Part shown: one piece after another, positions 6,998 through 13,269 of the stretch | Layout: every line of letters begins with the position of its first letter | How positions within the stretch are numbered: the stretch's first letter is position 1 | IMG/VR virus record: IMGVR_UViG_3300031951_001208 | Span: 1-23,713 of that record | DNA: 23,713 bases | Strand: one strand, 5' to 3' | From: a virus | Notes under the pieces: model-generated | What the model was told of the DNA's origin: nothing | The model's input: the letters and a program-made list of their open reading frames with translations, nothing else | Database searches by the model: none | Program-made: the position numbers and the translations under genes

Positions 6998-7846
6998 GTG
7001 AGCCACCTCAGTCATAGCCAGTACACACAGATGCTTCGGTGTGGCAAGGCGTACGAACTCAACCGCATCCAGCAGGCCCCGCGCACACCGTCGGTGTGGC
7101 TGGTCGGCGGCGTTGCACTCCACGACACGTTCGACTCCATCAACAAGGCGTTCTACTTCGGGACACTGGACGCCCTAGATCTGCGTGCGGAGTGGGACCG
7201 CTGCTGGAACACCGCCCTCGACAACGCCAAGGAGTCCAGCAGCGTTCACCCCAGCCAGTGGCGCAGGGCCGGGCGTGTGTCCAAGGAGAAGCCTGAGCGC
7301 GAGGATCTCGACTGGTGGTACCGCGACGGCTACCGTCAGTGTGCTGACTACATGCGCTGGCTCCCTGCCAGCGGCATGAAGATCTTCGCCATCAACGACA
7401 CCCCGTTCTCCGAGGCTGAGGTCTCTGCCAACTTCGGCGAGGTGCTGGTCAAGGGGTTCCTTGACTGCGTGTACATCACGCCGGACGGCGAGGTGCTGCT
7501 CGTGGACTTCAAGTCGGGTACACGCAAGCCGTCGTCCGTACTGCAACTCGCCCAGTACGCCCTCGCGCTGGAGAAGACCATCGGTGTCAGGCCGTCGGTC
7601 GGTGCGTTCTTCATGACGAGGGCAACGGAGTTGACGGACCCCGCCGACTTGACTCGCTATACTGATGCGTACTTCACGAAGCAGTTCGAGTTGACTGCCA
7701 AGATGATCAGCGAGGGGATCTTCCTCGCCAACGTCGGTGACGGATGTCGTACCTGTGACGTATCCTCCAGTTGCTTCGCCAACGGTGGAGTGGATGCGTG
7801 GAAGTTTGATCCCGATTCCCCTCATTACCAAGTGAATGCAACATGA
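6998..7846 (+). CDS. RecB/Cas4-like PD-(D/E)XK exonuclease with Fe-S-type cysteines
   Basis: This 282-residue nuclease of the RecB/Cas4 (PDDEXK_1) type probably acts as a 5'-3' exonuclease in phage recombination or DNA processing. GTG 6998 has AAGGAG 8 bases upstream. The N-terminal 'LSHSQYTQMLRCGKAYEL' is the family's opening helix with its first cysteine (Cys15). His42 (VALHDTF) is the conserved histidine. The active site is Asp156 (KGFLD), Asp170 and Lys172 (LLVDFKSG), followed by the Q-x3-Y motif in LAQYALAL. C-terminal Cys250-x2-Cys253-x5-Cys259 with Cys15 would give the four ligands of a 4Fe-4S cluster, as in Cas4 and AddB. It opens the replication operon and overlaps the next gene as ATGA. 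Confidence 0.88.
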   Translation: MSHLSHSQYTQMLRCGKAYELNRIQQAPRTPSVWLVGGVALHDTFDSINKAFYFGTLDALDLRAEWDRCWNTALDNAKESSSVHPSQWRRAGRVSKEKPEREDLDWWYRDGYRQCADYMRWLPASGMKIFAINDTPFSEAEVSANFGEVLVKGFLDCVYITPDGEVLLVDFKSGTRKPSSVLQLAQYALALEKTIGVRPSVGAFFMTRATELTDPADLTRYTDAYFTKQFELTAKMISEGIFLANVGDGCRTCDVSSSCFANGGVDAWKFDPDSPHYQVNAT

Positions 7847-8208
7847 AGACGTGCTCACGATGCAAGCGTTCGCTTGCAACGTCAGATTTCCACCGCTCTT
7901 CGGAGCGGCGAGACGGATTGCACCCCGTGTGCAAGACGTGCAAGCGAGCAGAGGACCGCAAGCGCCTCTATGGCCTCACCCCGGAAGAGGAGGTTGCTAT
8001 GCTTGATGCCCAACACGGGGTATGCGCCATCTGCGAGACACCGAATCCCGGTGGCCGAGGCATGTGGCACGTTGACCACTGCCACGACACGGATCGCGTC
8101 CGTGGCCTGCTGTGTTTCTACTGCAACACCAGAGTGATGGCCGTCGTCGATGACGAGGCCCTGCTCGCCAAGGCTCTCACCTACAAGTACACCAACACAA
8201 CTGCCTAG
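7843..8208 (+). CDS. Recombination endonuclease VII (His-Me finger nuclease), 121 aa
   Basis: Start ATG 7843 overlaps the upstream stop (ATGA). The N-terminal half has a zinc ribbon (Cys4-x2-Cys7 and Cys30-x2-Cys33) rich in basic residues. The C-terminal half has Cys61-x2-Cys64, the catalytic HVDHCH (His76-His81) with D.VRGLLC and Cys91-x2-Cys94-Asn95. This 'VDH.H..g.vRGLLC..CN' block is the endonuclease VII signature. The T4 enzyme resolves branched DNA before packaging; here it would debranch replication or recombination intermediates. Its position right behind a RecB-like exonuclease supports a DNA-processing pair. Confidence 0.92.
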   Translation: MKTCSRCKRSLATSDFHRSSERRDGLHPVCKTCKRAEDRKRLYGLTPEEEVAMLDAQHGVCAICETPNPGGRGMWHVDHCHDTDRVRGLLCFYCNTRVMAVVDDEALLAKALTYKYTNTTA

Positions 8209-8220
8209 GAGGCACGCAAC

Positions 8221-8679
8221 ATGAGTAACATGAGTGAGGCACCACTGTCGTTTACGACGAAGATCGCTGGCGACCTGTTCACCATCCGTGGTGAGAACGT
8301 GGACGAGTTCGTGTCCCGCCTCATCGAGGTGGCATCGGACGAGCGCATCGCAGATGCCATCGGTGACATCCAGTCCCTCGGCGGTCATGCTCCTGCCGTT
8401 GCAGCCGTCAAGGCTGAGATCGGTGCGACCGTGATCGAGACGACCGTGGCTTCCGCCCCGGTCAGCACCGCTGGCCCGTCCGTCGAGTCGGACAAGTACG
8501 GCGCAGCGTGGACGTACTCGCACCCCGAGGCTCCGGCTCTGCCCGACGGTCGTGGACAGTACGTGCTGAAGGAGTGGACCGACCGGAACGGCAAGGCCCG
8601 CAAGGCCTTCGTCGACCCGTCCAAGGGTCCTCGTCCGTTCGCCAAGGGCGCGGTCGAGGCCGACATCATCTGGCTCTAG
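8221..8679 (+). CDS. Hypothetical 152-aa protein, possibly DNA-binding, in the replication operon
   Basis: ATG 8221 follows AGGAGG (8207-8212) with 8 bases between. The N-terminal 60 residues form a short beta/helix segment (FTIRGENVDEFVSRLIEV), then an alanine/proline/valine-rich linker (residues 60-95), then a basic, aromatic segment (WTYSHPEA, YVLKEWTDRNGKARKAF, PRPFAKG) and the hydrophobic ending EADIIWL. This build, an ordered part plus a flexible linker and a short charged end, would suit a single-strand-binding or accessory replication protein. I do not recognise the family. Its strong ribosome site, shared with the next gene, suggests high expression. Confidence 0.7.
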   Translation: MSNMSEAPLSFTTKIAGDLFTIRGENVDEFVSRLIEVASDERIADAIGDIQSLGGHAPAVAAVKAEIGATVIETTVASAPVSTAGPSVESDKYGAAWTYSHPEAPALPDGRGQYVLKEWTDRNGKARKAFVDPSKGPRPFAKGAVEADIIWL

Positions 8680-8709
8680 CCAGCACACCTACCCCAACTA
8701 GGAGGCACT

Positions 8710-8916
8710 ATGTCCACGCTCAACATCGCTCTCACCAACGGTGACCGCATCGCGGTCGACTCCATGTGGGAGAACAAGTCGCTGACGCTGTCCACGTTCC
8801 TCGATCCTGAGCAGCCGTGGCGCATCGGCAAGCACTTCATCGAGGTGTTCGATCAGGACTCGCAGTCCGGCATCGTGATCAACACGTCGCAGATCGTGTC
8901 TGTGACGGGGCTGTAG
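8710..8916 (+). CDS. Small beta-rich hypothetical protein, 68 aa
   Basis: ATG 8710 has AGGAGG 5 bases upstream. The leader CTAGGAGGCAC (8698-8708) is identical to that of the previous gene (8205-8215). The protein alternates short beta strands with charged turns (LNIALTNGDRIAV, HFIEVFDQDSQSGIVINTSQIVSVTGL), as in a small Sm- or SH3-like barrel, but no motif names it. Its stop is directly followed by the ATG of the ATPase gene, so the two are probably co-translated, and it may be a partner of that enzyme. Confidence 0.7.
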   Translation: MSTLNIALTNGDRIAVDSMWENKSLTLSTFLDPEQPWRIGKHFIEVFDQDSQSGIVINTSQIVSVTGL

Positions 8917-9759
8917 ATGCAGAGCCTTGTCCAAGTAGGACAGGAAGCAAGGGGAGGGGCGGCACCATCGCCCCTCCCTGAACTCCTGCCCTCACTCACA
9001 GCCAAGGGGATCCTGTTCGAGCAGGGTCAGATCGTGATGGTCGTGGCCCCGCCGAACGGCGGCAAGTCCATGCTCGCTCTCTGGTACCCGATTGCACGGG
9101 ACGTGCCTGCATTCATCTTCAGTGCAGACACGGACAAGCGCACGACGGAGTACCGGGCAGCAGCCATCAAGACCGGGTACACGTTCGAGGAAGTCAAGGC
9201 CATGGTGGGAACCAGCGCCGCCGACATCATCGACGACGCAATGAAGGACATCACGGATGCTGGCATCCAGTTCTGCTTCGACCCGGCACCCAGCATCGAG
9301 GACATTGACCTTGAACTGCTGGCATACGAGGAGGTCTACGGCCAGCCACCACGCATGGTCGTGGTGGACAACCTCCTCAACTGTGTGACAGGGGATGCGG
9401 GTGACTTCGCAGGACTGATCGACGTCCTGTCCAGCCTGCACTCACTGGCCCGCAACAAGGACACGTGCGTTGTCGTGCTTCACCACGTCAACGAGTCGAG
9501 CAGCAAGAATGCGAGTGAGTACCCGTACTCACGAGGCCAGATCCGAGGCAAGGTGGCCCAGTATCCCGAGGTCATCCTGTCGCTGGCTATGCTGCCGAAC
9601 GACGGTCAGATGCGGATTGCCTGCGTCAAGCACAGAACCGCAGTGCCCTCGCCATCCGGCGAGGACTACGTCACCGCATGGCTGGACCCCCGTCGCATGA
9701 CGTTCTATGACACGGCAGGGGAACTGCGTGCAGCAGAATCGAGGAGAGCATGGGAGTAG
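8917..9759 (+). CDS. RecA/DnaB-like AAA ATPase (replicative helicase-type), 280 aa
   Basis: Start ATG 8917 touches the previous stop; its own ribosome site is weak, so coupling is likely. The single RecA fold shows Walker A at 44-51 (APPNGGKS), Walker B at 147-151 (MVVVD), a switch motif with paired histidines (VVVLHHVNES, 186-193) and a candidate arginine/lysine finger region (GQIRGK, 207-212). This is the arrangement of RepA/DnaB-superfamily ATPases of phages and plasmids, short because the DnaB N-terminal domain is absent. It would unwind DNA at the phage fork, working with the split primase 3.5 kb downstream. A recombination ATPase (Sak4-type) is the main alternative: size and context do not fully exclude it. 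Confidence 0.85.
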   Translation: MQSLVQVGQEARGGAAPSPLPELLPSLTAKGILFEQGQIVMVVAPPNGGKSMLALWYPIARDVPAFIFSADTDKRTTEYRAAAIKTGYTFEEVKAMVGTSAADIIDDAMKDITDAGIQFCFDPAPSIEDIDLELLAYEEVYGQPPRMVVVDNLLNCVTGDAGDFAGLIDVLSSLHSLARNKDTCVVVLHHVNESSSKNASEYPYSRGQIRGKVAQYPEVILSLAMLPNDGQMRIACVKHRTAVPSPSGEDYVTAWLDPRRMTFYDTAGELRAAESRRAWE

Positions 9760-10028
9760 AACTCAGCGACTACACGTGGGACGCACTGCCCATGAAGATC
9801 GTCGAGCGTGCGTTCGACGAGTACATGAGCAACCTGTATCAGGGCATCCTCGACGGTGACCCTGAAGGTGGTGTCGAAGTTCTCGACACCCTCAGCGGTG
9901 AGCCGTTCTGTGGCTGCGAGACATGCGAACAGCGTGAGGTGTTCGCCTTCCTGATGCCCCGCTTCATCGACATGTATGAGCAAGGTTCGATCCGACGTAA
10001 ATACAAGAACAACCTGCGACCCGTGTAA
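9750..10028 (+). CDS. Hypothetical acidic protein with CxC..C motif, 92 aa
   Basis: ATG 9750 lies inside the end of the ATPase gene (10-base overlap) with AGGAG a few bases before it. The protein is acidic and helical at the start (KIVERAFDEYMSNLYQGIL), carries a tight CGCETCEQR cluster around residues 54-60, then a second helix and a basic tail. Three cysteines in six residues suggest metal binding, perhaps as a dimer. No family is recognised. Its last 53 bases overlap the next gene. Confidence 0.7.
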   Translation: MGVELSDYTWDALPMKIVERAFDEYMSNLYQGILDGDPEGGVEVLDTLSGEPFCGCETCEQREVFAFLMPRFIDMYEQGSIRRKYKNNLRPV

Positions 10029-10188
10029 GCGTGGCGGCTCAGCCAAGGCTGAGAGCCTAGACGATCTGGAGAACGGCGATGAGTTTCTGGCAAAGGCTTG
10101 GCTCCCCGTGGCGAAGGCTCGGCACGACAAGTACGAAGGCTGCTCGTGCCAGCACTCGGTCGGCCTTCGCCTTATCCAAAAGCCTTGA
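9976..10188 (+). CDS. Small zinc-ribbon-like protein, 70 aa
   Basis: ATG 9976 lies inside the previous gene. C-x2-C near the N-terminus (TTCDPCKRG) and C-x-C-x-H near the C-terminus (GCSCQH) bracket a charged helical middle (ESLDDLENGDEFLAKA). Four or five metal ligands at both ends of a 70-residue chain suggest a zinc fold. The ribosome site is weak, so it may depend on coupling to the gene it overlaps. The next gene starts inside it in another frame, giving 110 bases of double coding. Confidence 0.6.
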   Translation: MSKVRSDVNTRTTCDPCKRGGSAKAESLDDLENGDEFLAKAWLPVAKARHDKYEGCSCQHSVGLRLIQKP

Positions 10189-10393
10189 ACTCAAACCCAT
10201 CTGGTGCCTGTTCGAGGGTCAGGTCAACGATGACCTGCTCTGGGCAGGCCCCACACATACATGCCTCTGTGGGAACAACGTGTTCCTGCTGTTGGCATGG
10301 TTCGAAGAGCACAAGGTAGCGGGCTACTTCACCGAAGCCGTGTGCTCGTCTTGCTGGTCAGTTGTCCGCGCCCCAACCGAGGCCGACGAATAG
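10079..10393 (+). CDS. Zinc-ribbon-like protein, 104 aa, overlapping its neighbour
   Basis: The C-terminal 70 residues look genuine: WCLFEGQV, then TCLCGNN, then CSSCWSVV, a CxC plus CxxC pattern of a zinc ribbon. In this frame there is no ATG, GTG or TTG downstream of 10079 before this region, and ATG 10079 has GGAG 7 bases upstream, so the start is forced. The first 36 residues (R-, T- and S-rich) are encoded over the previous gene and look unlike the rest. Either this is true double coding or a frameshift once joined the two genes. Confidence 0.6.
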   Translation: MSFWQRLGSPWRRLGTTSTKAARASTRSAFALSKSLELKPIWCLFEGQVNDDLLWAGPTHTCLCGNNVFLLLAWFEEHKVAGYFTEAVCSSCWSVVRAPTEADE

Positions 10394-10404
10394 CGAGGTA
10401 ACCA

Positions 10405-10833
10405 ATGTTCGACATACTAGTGAGCGCAGCCGTAGAGGCTGCAACAAACGACAGCGATAGACAGTGGGAGGCATCTCGCCCCGACCGTGGCGGCGCTGGC
10501 CGCTACCTCGACAGCAACGTGCGTGCAGTGTGGGATGATGTGCCCACGTGGATCCGCTCGCTTGCTCTGTGCGTAGCACGCCACGAGTCCTTGCACTCGG
10601 GGCACTACGTTGCCGAGAACCCGACGTCCACTGCGGCAGGCCGTTACCAGTTTTTGTCGTCGACATGGCAGGGCAATGCTAAGTGGGCGAAGGTCGACGG
10701 CAAGTTCGTGGCACGGCAGTACGCCACCGCGTCTGCCGCCCCAGCGTGGGTGCAGGACGCAGTGTTCGTGCACTCGATCCAGAACGGTGGCATCAAGGCA
10801 TGGAGGGGGACGGGCTGTGCGGGGACGGAGTGA
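10405..10833 (+). CDS. Transglycosylase/lysozyme-like muralytic protein, 142 aa
   Basis: ATG 10405 is preceded by GAGGT. The core reads ARHESLHSGHYVAENPTSTA, then AGRYQFLSSTWQG, the 'RHES......NP.StAaGrYQFl.sTW' signature of the transglycosylase-like fold found in resuscitation-promoting factors and in phage wall hydrolases, with Glu61 as catalytic acid. The remaining helices (WVQDAVFVHSIQNGG) complete a small lysozyme-type domain. There is no signal peptide or wall-binding domain, and the gene sits among replication genes rather than beside the tail genes. It could be the endolysin, needing a holin, or a late virion enzyme. The stand-alone wall-binding domain at 5350-5544 could be its functional partner. 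Confidence 0.85.
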   Translation: MFDILVSAAVEAATNDSDRQWEASRPDRGGAGRYLDSNVRAVWDDVPTWIRSLALCVARHESLHSGHYVAENPTSTAAGRYQFLSSTWQGNAKWAKVDGKFVARQYATASAAPAWVQDAVFVHSIQNGGIKAWRGTGCAGTE

Positions 10834-10969
10834 GCATCACGAGTTCTGCCTGCACACGGAGAGGACGCAGGCCCTAGTTCCAGCCCACGCCTGCGTCTAC
10901 TGCGTCCTCATCAAGCGTGTGATCGCAGACACCATACACACCAACGAGTTCCGCCCGGAGGAGTCGTGA
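10817..10969 (+). CDS. Very small Cys/His protein, 50 aa
   Basis: GTG 10817 has a G-rich ribosome site (GGAGGGGGA, 10802-10810), and the gene overlaps the end of the transglycosylase gene by 17 bases. The sequence contains HHEFCLHTE and then HACVYCVL, giving C...C-x2-C with flanking histidines, probably a small zinc-binding unit, and ends in a charged tail. It finishes with a GTGA overlap onto the next small gene, a pattern typical of real genes in this operon. Confidence 0.6.
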   Translation: MRGRSEHHEFCLHTERTQALVPAHACVYCVLIKRVIADTIHTNEFRPEES

Positions 10970-11067
10970 ACGTCCAGTCGCCACTCATGCAGTGGCTCGT
11001 TATCGTCCTCGACGAGGTGGTCTTTCGCCCCCTCGTCTGGCTCCTGAGCAGGGGAGGAAACAAGTGA
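10966..11067 (+). CDS. 33-aa single-helix membrane peptide (possible holin-like)
   Basis: GTG 10966 overlaps the TGA of the preceding gene and has GGAGGAG just before it. Residues 8-28 are hydrophobic (MQWLVIVLDEVVFRPLVWLL) with a basic tail (SRGGNK), so one membrane helix with an internal charged patch is likely. It lies two genes after the muralytic enzyme; tiny membrane peptides beside such enzymes are sometimes holins or pinholins. That role is a guess from position. The end overlaps the next gene as GTGA. Confidence 0.55.
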   Translation: MNVQSPLMQWLVIVLDEVVFRPLVWLLSRGGNK

Positions 11068-11246
11068 GCGCCATCGAGAGGCTCGGCCACCTGTTCGCAC
11101 GGTACGACAGGGAGCGCGATGCGTTCCTAGAGTACATCCGTCGTGAGCACACCATCTGGGACGTGCCGAAGGGGAACTCGAATGCATTGCGAGAGTCATC
11201 GTCGGATGAGTTAGGGGAGCCGCATGTCGGCAGCGAACAGTCGTGA
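11064..11246 (+). CDS. Hypothetical protein, 60 aa
   Basis: GTG 11064 overlaps the previous stop and has GGGGAGG 6 bases upstream. The first 30 residues form an amphipathic helix rich in charge (IERLGHLFARYDRERDAFLEYIRRE), followed by a polar tail. There is no recognisable motif. Its end overlaps the start of the nuclease gene by 23 bases. Confidence 0.65.
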   Translation: MSAIERLGHLFARYDRERDAFLEYIRREHTIWDVPKGNSNALRESSSDELGEPHVGSEQS

Positions 11247-11625
11247 CGCTCACCCCACTCACACGATGGGGCTGGAGGGCGAGGGTCGATTCATCACCTA
11301 CGCCGCCACCATGGGGTGGCACGTGTTCAAGGGGATGTCTGGACACGAGCCGTTCGACTACGTGATCCAGATGGATGGCGACCTGCATCGCGTGGAGGTC
11401 AAGCGCATCTCGTCTGTGCAGAAGACGCAGCGCAACTACTACTACGTCACTGCCACGAAGATGGACAGCAAGAACTTCGACTGGCTGTTCGTAGCCACCG
11501 ACGACGGTGACTACTTCATCCCAGCCAGTGAGTGCCCGACTCAGACGCTGTCGATCAAGCAGGTTGGCGGCGAGTACGAGCGGAACATCACCGCTCCCGG
11601 AAAGTACGAGGTGTTCCGTGTCTGA
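11224..11625 (+). CDS. PD-(D/E)XK nuclease-like protein, 133 aa
   Basis: ATG 11224 follows GGGGAG. The fold of a small PD-(D/E)XK enzyme is visible: a first helix with GLEGEGRFITYAATMGW (Glu20), the acidic strand PFDYVIQMDG (Asp45), and the catalytic E-x-K in HRVEVKRIS (Glu58, Lys60), followed by strands DWLFVATDDGDYFIP. This arrangement resembles the group-I-intron-type PDDEXK endonuclease family and related phage resolvase-like proteins. It is followed immediately by a second protein of the same superfamily, so the pair may cut or resolve DNA together. The substrate cannot be read from the sequence. Confidence 0.75.
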   Translation: MSAANSRDAHPTHTMGLEGEGRFITYAATMGWHVFKGMSGHEPFDYVIQMDGDLHRVEVKRISSVQKTQRNYYYVTATKMDSKNFDWLFVATDDGDYFIPASECPTQTLSIKQVGGEYERNITAPGKYEVFRV

Positions 11626-12001
11626 TTACAGCCGCAACAAGAGCAACAAGGCCCGTGGCACGAGGTTCGAGTCGGAGGTTGCTGACTACCTGCAATCACT
11701 GGGTGTGGACGCGAAGCGGCTTCCCCGTACTGGGGTGAAGGACATCGGTGACATCTCTTTCCCGATGAAGGACGGCGTCCACATCGTGGTCGAGGCGAAG
11801 AACCGGGCGAAGATGGACCTGCCCACGTTCCTCGAAGAGGCGAACGCCGAGGCCAACAACTACAGCGAGAAGTACCCAGCGGTCAGTGCAACATACCCAC
11901 TCGTCGTCGTGAAGCGACGAGGCAAGGGTGTCCATCGTTCGTATGCGGTCTTCGACCTCGACGAACTCATCAACATGTTCAAGGATCTGGGGCTGCTATG
12001 A
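11618..12001 (+). CDS. Holliday-junction-resolvase-like PD-(D/E)XK nuclease, 127 aa
   Basis: GTG 11618 is chosen: it overlaps the previous gene by 8 bases and begins exactly where protein-like sequence starts, with AGGT upstream. The protein shows the archaeal Hjc-type order: a basic start then GTRFESEVADYLQSLG (Glu18/Glu20), RLPRTGVKDIGDIS (Asp45), and the catalytic E-x-K in IVVEAKNR (Glu59, Lys61), then a long helix and LVVVKRRGKG. It would cut four-way junctions or other branched DNA during phage replication and recombination. With endonuclease VII in the same operon, this phage carries two potential resolvases. The stop overlaps the WhiB gene as ATGA. Confidence 0.82.
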   Translation: MSDYSRNKSNKARGTRFESEVADYLQSLGVDAKRLPRTGVKDIGDISFPMKDGVHIVVEAKNRAKMDLPTFLEEANAEANNYSEKYPAVSATYPLVVVKRRGKGVHRSYAVFDLDELINMFKDLGLL

Positions 12002-12267
12002 CCCATAACTGGCGTGAAGATGCGAACTGCCTTGGCATCAACACCGAACTGTGGTTCGCTGAAGGTGACGGACAGGTCTCGGCCAAGGGACTGCGGGAGG
12101 TGTGCAGTCGTTGCTCCGTCATAGACCAGTGCCTCGACTGGGCAGTGAGGCACGAAGCCCACGGCTACTGGGCTGGTACCCATCCGACGGAGCGTGCACA
12201 AATGCGTCGTGCACGGGGGATCTTTCTCGAAGCACCGGAGGCGAGGGTGTATGGACACGCTCGATGA
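11998..12267 (+). CDS. WhiB-family Fe-S transcriptional regulator, 89 aa
   Basis: ATG 11998 overlaps the preceding stop (ATGA). The four cluster cysteines are Cys11 (DANCLG), Cys36-x2-Cys39 and Cys45, the WhiB arrangement C...C-x2-C-x5-C. These are followed by the turn GYWAG (56-60, equivalent to the G[VI]WGG motif) and a basic segment QMRRARG for DNA contact. WhiB-like proteins bind the host RNA polymerase sigma subunit and redirect promoters; phage versions can block the host WhiB2 or activate phage genes. This is the clearest sign that the host is an actinobacterium. It may control the shared promoters of the leftward arm, which is inference. Confidence 0.93.
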   Translation: MTHNWREDANCLGINTELWFAEGDGQVSAKGLREVCSRCSVIDQCLDWAVRHEAHGYWAGTHPTERAQMRRARGIFLEAPEARVYGHAR

Positions 12268-12634
12268 GGATGACAAGGCCCTGTTGCTGTCGCTCGTCTT
12301 TGAGCATTACGACCTGAACTACCCGAACGGGTCAGGCAACCGCAGTACCCACTGTCCTGTGCACGACGACCGACACGCTTCGGCGTCGGTGAACACGGTG
12401 ACAGGACTGTGGACCTGCTACTCTTGCCAAGCAGGAGGCGACGCTTACACACTCATCATGGACAAGGAAGGCGTGACATTCACCGATGCAGCGCGAATCG
12501 CACAGGAGATTCTTGACCGAGACGGCAGAGCAGTACGCCGCGAGCCTGCCCGGAAGTCCGGCAGAGGAGTATCTAGCCGCAAGGGGGATCGACCCAGCAG
12601 CCGCAAGTACCGCCCATCTTGGCTGGACGGGTAA
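12251..12634 (+). CDS. DNA primase, zinc-finger half (CHC2 type), 127 aa
   Basis: ATG 12251 is preferred because GGAGG (12237-12241) lies 9 bases upstream. The first 75 residues are the DnaG zinc domain: Cys35-x2-His38 (HCPVHDDRHASASVN) and Cys56-x2-Cys59 (WTCYSCQAGGDAYTL), which recognises template and start sites for primer synthesis. After about residue 88 (AQEILDRDG) the frame runs into a basic, low-complexity tail that overlaps the catalytic half in a different frame, so the true domain probably ends there. The TOPRIM half follows in the +1 frame. The two may work as separate subunits or be joined by frameshifting. Confidence 0.85.
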   Translation: MDTLDEDDKALLLSLVFEHYDLNYPNGSGNRSTHCPVHDDRHASASVNTVTGLWTCYSCQAGGDAYTLIMDKEGVTFTDAARIAQEILDRDGRAVRREPARKSGRGVSSRKGDRPSSRKYRPSWLDG

Positions 12635-13142
12635 GCCCGTCCCGGGCCACGAGTCCTACTCGGGGATGCTCGCCATCCCGTACTGGACCAGAGGCGGCGT
12701 GGTTGGGATGAAGTTCAGGGTGGTCGACGACCGCCCCGGTCCCCGCTACCTCGCACTGACGGGGCAGACCATCACCATGTACAACGTGGAGGCTGTCATC
12801 AGCCACCAGCCCTACGTCGTCATCTGCGAGGGGGAACTGGACACCGTGGTGACCCACCACGTGTGTGGGTTGAACGCCGTGGGGATCCCCGGCGTGAACA
12901 GTTGGAAGCCGCATCACCAGCGTGTACTGAAGGGCTTCAACGACGTGTTCATCCTTGCTGACAACGACGACAAGGACAACGGAGACAACCCCGGTCAGGA
13001 TCTCGCAGCCAAGATCCTGCGCCACATTCCATGGGCACGGAACATCATGCTCCCGAGGGGTATGGATGTAAGTGAGTATGTGTTGACCAATGGTAAGGAC
13101 GCCCTTGCCCCGCTACTGGGGATCGGGGCGAGCAGTGACTGA
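12513..13142 (+). CDS. DNA primase, catalytic TOPRIM half, 209 aa
   Basis: This is the polymerising half of a DnaG-like primase. TTG 12513 has AGGAG 4 bases upstream and begins where primase-like sequence begins (TETAEQYAASL); ATG 12486 in the same frame is an alternative. Residues 1-70 match the primase core (EEYLAARGIDP, MLAIPYW, VVGMKFRV). The TOPRIM motifs are EGELD (106-110) and DND (150-152), the metal-binding acidic residues. Residues 160-180 form the helix and strand closing the fold. It should prime lagging-strand synthesis with the ATPase at 8917-9759. It overlaps the zinc-domain gene by 122 bases in another frame. Confidence 0.87.
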   Translation: MTETAEQYAASLPGSPAEEYLAARGIDPAAASTAHLGWTGKPVPGHESYSGMLAIPYWTRGGVVGMKFRVVDDRPGPRYLALTGQTITMYNVEAVISHQPYVVICEGELDTVVTHHVCGLNAVGIPGVNSWKPHHQRVLKGFNDVFILADNDDKDNGDNPGQDLAAKILRHIPWARNIMLPRGMDVSEYVLTNGKDALAPLLGIGASSD

Positions 13143-13269
13143 GTCGCCGGTAGATCGAGAGGCATTTCAATGGGTGATCGACAGGCTAGTAGCAATGGGT
13201 CTGCGGGTAATGTCCGCCGACTGGAAGACGGGGAGTATCACCGTGAAGGTGATACCTCCCCGCCAGTGA
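13135..13269 (+). CDS. Small hypothetical protein, 44 aa
   Basis: GTG 13135 overlaps the primase stop by 8 bases, and the frame runs to TGA 13267-13269, where a GTGA overlap starts the next gene. The product (REAFQWVIDRLVAMGLRVMS, then SADWKTGSITVKVIPP) reads as a helix followed by two strands, with a composition like a true protein. In the alternative frame the same stretch gives low-complexity sequence. The overlap at both ends fits the pattern of this operon. Function is unknown. Confidence 0.65.
   Translation: MTESPVDREAFQWVIDRLVAMGLRVMSADWKTGSITVKVIPPRQ

Noticed and set aside
7175-8688. Long minus-strand open frames (234 and 268 codons) opposite the nuclease and replication genes
   Set aside because: They are antisense to genes with clear catalytic motifs, have no ribosome sites at their starts, and are rich in R, H, V and L as expected of shadow frames in GC-rich DNA.
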